Source: Bacteroidales bacterium (GTDB taxonomy: Bacteria; Bacteroidota; Bacteroidia; Bacteroidales; UBA932). Taken from it: a stretch of DNA of 64,000 nucleotides. A model generated the notes under the pieces. The model saw nothing but the letters and a program-made list of their open reading frames with translations. It ran no database searches and was not told where the DNA came from. Within the stretch, counting starts at the first letter, position 1. Each line of letters opens with the position of its first letter. This document shows positions 60,854 to 64,000 of this stretch, in pieces. The translations under genes were made by a program, and so were the position numbers. The stretch spans positions 1-64,000 of the forward strand of contig JAGAAF010000003.1 in NCBI GenBank assembly GCA_017615435.1, given 5' to 3'.

Positions 60854-61470
60854 TGAGTAAGTCGCTGAAAATAATTGCTTTATCTCTAGTTATGGTTTTT
60901 GCTTTCGGGGCTCTCTCGAAGGCTGAAAGCCCGCGCCTCAGATACGGTCTTCAGTGGGGTTACAACGCCAAGGTCGCAACCGGTTACGAATACACCATCT
61001 ACAACTCATTCGGCAGCCGTATCTCCGATTCCCAGCCCCTGACTGCCGATTATTACACAAACGCATTCGTGTCGGCCGACCTTGGACTCGAGTTTCTCAA
61101 TTACTTCGCGTTCACGCTCAAGGCTGGTTACAGAGGAGTGGCGAAAGACTACCGTATTATGCCCGCAGAACTGCAGTTCTCCATCTTCCCGTGGGGTTAT
61201 GACCAGCACGGACTGTTCTTCCTTGGCGGCGGGGGATTCGCCCTGTACCACTGGAGTCTGGAAGATAAGATAAACCTGCTTTCCGCAGGAATGGGACTAC
61301 GCCGCAATATGGGGATGAAGGTGAGCCTGGACGGCTTCCTGAAGGCCAATCTGACCACTTGCAGCCCTCTGCCGGTGGATCCGGTGGACGGTCAGATTCC
61401 TCGCGACAGGACGGTTTACTCCCGTGCGAAGTACATCTCTATCGATTTGGGATTGGCCCTCTATTTCTAG
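60853..61470 (+). CDS. Hypothetical secreted barrel-like protein
   Basis: A 205-residue protein with a signal peptide ending near LSKAES (about residue 25). The mature part (LRYGLQWGYNAKVATGYEY, FTLKAGYRGVAKDYRI) has the alternating pattern of an outer-membrane barrel and ends in GLALYF with a terminal Phe. No family assignment is possible. It is translationally coupled to the preceding gene and shares CTAG with the convergent antiporter stop. Confidence 0.65.
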   Translation: MSKSLKIIALSLVMVFAFGALSKAESPRLRYGLQWGYNAKVATGYEYTIYNSFGSRISDSQPLTADYYTNAFVSADLGLEFLNYFAFTLKAGYRGVAKDYRIMPAELQFSIFPWGYDQHGLFFLGGGGFALYHWSLEDKINLLSAGMGLRRNMGMKVSLDGFLKANLTTCSPLPVDPVDGQIPRDRTVYSRAKYISIDLGLALYF

Positions 61471-62396
61471 ATGGTATAGATAAGCCAGCCTATATATGCG
61501 AAGTAGCTCAGGGCCATCAGTGCACCTTCCAGTCGGTTGATCCTGGCAGTCTTGCCTATATAAGCGAACAGAGTCAGAAGGACCGTGCTTCCAAGAAGGG
61601 CGGCAAAGTCCACCCAGATTATGTTTCCCGTGCCCAGACGGGTCAGCAGGGAAGCCACACCCAGAACAAGGAGGATATTGAAGATGTTGCTGCCGATTAT
61701 GGTTCCCAGCGCAAGCTGGCCTTTCTTCTTTGCGGCAGCCACGATCGTGGTAACCAGTTCAGGCATACTTGTGCCGCCTGCCAGCAGGGTGATTGCGATA
61801 AACTTCTCGCTGACTCCGACCTCCCTTGCAAAGTTCACGGAATGGTCCACGAAAAGCCTGCCGCCGAAAATCAGGCCTGCAAGGCCTCCGATCACCATAA
61901 CGATGGCCAGAGTCAGGCTTATATCCTTCTTCGGTGCCTCTTCAATGTCCACCTTTCCGCTTTTGAAGCACATCACGATATAAGCGGTGAATACAGTCAG
62001 CATCAAAAGACCGTCGATCCAATTAAGATAGCCCTTCGAGGCCAGCAGCACAAAGAACAGCGTGATGCCGAAGAACATAGGGATGTCGCGCGTCAGGTTG
62101 AGCCTGTTCACGGCTATCGGGGTGATGATGGCAGCCGATCCGAGCACCAGTAGTGCGTTCAGGGTATTCGAGCCGACGATGTTTCCTATGGAGATATCCG
62201 CCGAGCCCTCGATTGCGCCCGTGAGGCTCACGACCATCTCCGGCATAGATGTGCCGAAGCCCACTATCGTGAGGCCGATCACGAATTCGCTCACGCCCGA
62301 TTTACGGGCTATGGCAGACGAACCGTCCACCAATATGTCTGAGCCGTATACCACGAGGCCAAGGCCTATAAGAAGCAGAAGAATGTCGATTATCAT
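61467..62396 (-). CDS. Calcium/sodium antiporter (CaCA family, YrbG-like)
   Basis: A 309-residue antiporter with ten hydrophobic segments in two inverted halves. The alpha-1 repeat reads GFGTSMPEMVVSL ... GNIVGSNTLN and the alpha-2 repeat AGGTSMPELVTT ... GTIIGSNIFN; their acidic and Asn residues form the ion sites. A charged loop (KSGKVDIEEAPKKD) separates the halves. It exports Ca2+ in exchange for Na+ or H+. It overlaps rlmD by 4 bases. Confidence 0.93.
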   Translation of the reverse strand: MIIDILLLLIGLGLVVYGSDILVDGSSAIARKSGVSEFVIGLTIVGFGTSMPEMVVSLTGAIEGSADISIGNIVGSNTLNALLVLGSAAIITPIAVNRLNLTRDIPMFFGITLFFVLLASKGYLNWIDGLLMLTVFTAYIVMCFKSGKVDIEEAPKKDISLTLAIVMVIGGLAGLIFGGRLFVDHSVNFAREVGVSEKFIAITLLAGGTSMPELVTTIVAAAKKKGQLALGTIIGSNIFNILLVLGVASLLTRLGTGNIIWVDFAALLGSTVLLTLFAYIGKTARINRLEGALMALSYFAYIGWLIYTI

Positions 62397-63826
62397 AGCA
62401 GTTCGAGCTGGCAGACATTCTCGACGTGTTGCGTGTGAGGAAACATATCGACAGGTTGCACTGCCGTGACCTTGTATTTCACTGAAAGCGCCGCCAGGTC
62501 GCGAGCCTGGGAGGCGGGGTTGCAGCTGACGTAAACTATGCGCCTGGGAGCTGCGTTAAGTATAACCTTGCCCACGTCGGGATGTATACCCGCACGTGGA
62601 GGATCGAGAATGATGACGTCCGGGCGGCCGTGCTCCTCGATGAAGCCGTCCGTGAGGATGTCCTTCATATCGCCGGCGTAGAAGTCGCAGTTTGTGATGC
62701 CGTTTCTGCGGGCGTTCTCACGTGCGTCATCGATCGCTTCGGGCACATATTCTATGCCTATCACCTTCGAGGCCTTGGCGCTGACGAACTGGGCGATGGT
62801 GCCCGTGCCGGTGTACAGATCGTAGACTACCTCGCTGCCGGTCAGGCCTGCGAACTCGCGGGCGACCTTATAGAGCGCGTATGCCTGCTCCGTATTGGTC
62901 TGATAGAACGACTTCGGGCCGATCTTGAAGTTCAGGCCTTCCATCGATTCGTAAATCGCCTCGTCGCCTTTGTAAAGAATGCACTCCTGATCGGCGACCG
63001 AGTCGTTAACTTTCGCATTTATAAGGTAGTAAAGCGAGCTGATCTCAGGGAATTCTGCAGCTATTGCGTCAAGAAAAGCCTCCCTTTCGGGGAAGTCGCG
63101 ACCAAAACAAACTATCAGCATAACTTGCTGATTTTCAGCCGTCCTAACAAATATGTTACGTAGAATACCCGTTTTTTCCCTCAAATTAAAGAAGGAAATG
63201 CCGTGTTCAAGGGCGTATTTTTTAATGAAAAGCCTTATCTGATTGGACGGTTCTCTCTGTAAATAACAGTGTTGGATATCGAGAACCTTGTCGAAGAATT
63301 TCCCCACGTGGAAACCCAGTCCGACCCGCTCTTCTTCGCTCAGTTTTTCGGGATCTTCGTCGGCGAAAACCCATCTCCTGTCGGAGGCGGTGAACTCGAG
63401 TTTGTTGCGGTACTCCCTGATTTTCTCCGAGCCTATTGTCGGCCTTATCTCAGGAACGTCCAGATGACCGATGCGGACCAGCTGGTCATAGACCTGCTGT
63501 CGCTTGGCTTCGAGCTGCAGGTCGTAGGGGAGTATCTGCCATTTGCAGCCCCCGCAGGTACCGAAATGGCTGCAGAAGGGCTCGAGACGACGGGGAGAGG
63601 GCTTGACCAGGCGCACTATACGTCCTTCCATAAAGGACTTCTTGCGTTTGGTTACCATCACATCCACCACATCTCCGGGCACCGCGAAGGGTACGAACAG
63701 CACCCTTGGAGTAGCTTCCTCGGGCTCCGTAGGCAACTTGGCGTGTGCCAATGCCTTGCCCTCGGCAGCCACCGCTTCGATGGTGATGCCCTCGAGTATG
63801 ATAGTGGTTTTGCGCCCTCTTGCCAT
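62393..63826 (-). CDS. rlmD: 23S rRNA (uracil-C5)-methyltransferase RlmD/RumA family
   Basis: A 477-residue methyltransferase. An N-terminal TRAM-like domain precedes the [4Fe-4S] cysteines in CSHFGTCGGCKWQ (about residues 84-96). The SAM-binding motif is DLYTGTGTIAQF, followed by ILDPPRAGIHPDV and the catalytic cysteine in YVSCNPAS. RlmD methylates U1939 of 23S rRNA in E. coli; other RumA members modify U747, so the exact uracil is inferred. It lies between the mscS-like gene and the antiporter. Confidence 0.92.
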   Translation of the reverse strand: MARGRKTTIILEGITIEAVAAEGKALAHAKLPTEPEEATPRVLFVPFAVPGDVVDVMVTKRKKSFMEGRIVRLVKPSPRRLEPFCSHFGTCGGCKWQILPYDLQLEAKRQQVYDQLVRIGHLDVPEIRPTIGSEKIREYRNKLEFTASDRRWVFADEDPEKLSEEERVGLGFHVGKFFDKVLDIQHCYLQREPSNQIRLFIKKYALEHGISFFNLREKTGILRNIFVRTAENQQVMLIVCFGRDFPEREAFLDAIAAEFPEISSLYYLINAKVNDSVADQECILYKGDEAIYESMEGLNFKIGPKSFYQTNTEQAYALYKVAREFAGLTGSEVVYDLYTGTGTIAQFVSAKASKVIGIEYVPEAIDDARENARRNGITNCDFYAGDMKDILTDGFIEEHGRPDVIILDPPRAGIHPDVGKVILNAAPRRIVYVSCNPASQARDLAALSVKYKVTAVQPVDMFPHTQHVENVCQLELL

Positions 63827-63839
63827 CCCTGCGGGAAGA

Positions 63840-64000
63840 TTACGACTGTTTCACTTCCACACGGGTTGCAGCGAACTTGAAGCCGGCTTCTCCGAGCGCA
63901 GTGTAAAGGTAAGTACGAAGGCCGAAATACAGCGGCCAATAGTCTTCGTTCTTGCACCAGACTCGGGTCCTGACCGTGACAGCGTCTTTGTCTATATCGC
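63840..64000 (-). CDS. MscS-family mechanosensitive channel, C-terminal fragment
   Basis: The last 53 codons of a minus-strand gene that continues past the right edge. The visible end (DAVTVRTRVWCKNEDYWPLY followed by FGLRTYLYTALGEAGFKFA) fits the C-terminal alpha/beta domain of MscS channels, where an R-W...DYW pattern is followed by a helix and a short final strand. The rest of the protein is outside the window. rlmD starts 13 bases downstream, so the genes are likely cotranscribed. Confidence 0.65.
   Translation of the reverse strand, partial: DIDKDAVTVRTRVWCKNEDYWPLYFGLRTYLYTALGEAGFKFAATRVEVKQS

Overview
The window looks like a chromosomal segment from an uncultured member of the Bacteroidales with a fairly GC-rich coding fraction. 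Three things point there. Starts are preceded by the Bacteroidota -7 box TAnnTTTG and not by Shine-Dalgarno sequences. The gene families are typical of the phylum: a TamL-type lipoprotein BamA homologue, LptD, Rho with a long disordered insert, PPi-type phosphofructokinase, a GH3-family acyl-adenylase, and many small secreted barrel-like proteins. Gene order such as rsfS-ftsH-cdsA with birA divergent also fits. No rRNA, tRNA, CRISPR array, prophage or insertion sequence was seen. The genus cannot be named from the sequence alone.

Layout. 1-4.0 kb: DedA-like membrane protein, membrane-anchored peptide deformylase, alpha/beta hydrolase, GH3-family protein. 4.0-7.65 kb (minus): operon tcdA-glpK-glpF-yhhN. 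7.7-11.9 kb: rubrerythrin followed by four overlapping genes for lipoproteins or secreted proteins. 11.9-16.0 kb (minus): ketopantoate reductase, a GNAT-like protein, a secreted DUF6259-like protein. 16.1-19.4 kb: GNAT enzyme, a RAYT-like HxH/Tyr transposase relative, and an operon of C_GCAxxG_C_C protein, Bcp peroxiredoxin and hydrolase, bracketed by two arrays of GGCGCC boxes. 19.4-24.7 kb: hypB, a 941-residue multi-FeS flavoprotein, hypA and two membrane proteins, closed by a strong terminator. 24.8-32.3 kb: Na/Pi cotransporter with a MORN-repeat protein, two hypotheticals, mnmE, a CBM9-like protein, a glycosyltransferase. 32.3-38 kb: rho, lptD, N-acetylmuramoyl-L-alanine amidase. 38.1-41.7 kb: dnaA-pepD-rpe. 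41.7-45.4 kb: birA (minus) and rsfS-ftsH-cdsA. 45.4-53.4 kb (minus): ligA, relA/spoT, Ig-like lipoprotein, barrel protein, ispG. 53.4-58.9 kb: a folded intergenic element, PPi-PFK, GH13 enzyme, SpoU methyltransferase, tamL. 58.9-64 kb: rarA, two small secreted proteins, and mscS(partial)-rlmD-caxA.

Most of the window is housekeeping. The parts that ordinary annotation does not explain are: (i) two intergenic arrays of the palindrome GGCGCC with identical 21/30/21-bp spacing, one of them directly beside a RAYT-like gene; (ii) nickel metallochaperones HypA and HypB in one operon with a large FeS flavoprotein and two membrane proteins, with no hydrogenase or HypC-F in view; (iii) a 130-bp imperfect palindrome with inner hairpins upstream of ligA.

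The genome is compact. No gene-free stretch exceeds 300 bases; the longest are 37915-38166 (dnaA leader), 19251-19423, 16540-16699 and 53431-53585, and each is described. Several convergent gene pairs overlap by 4 to 38 bases, and at many genes the -7 box ends only 4 to 7 bases before the start codon, which suggests leaderless mRNAs.
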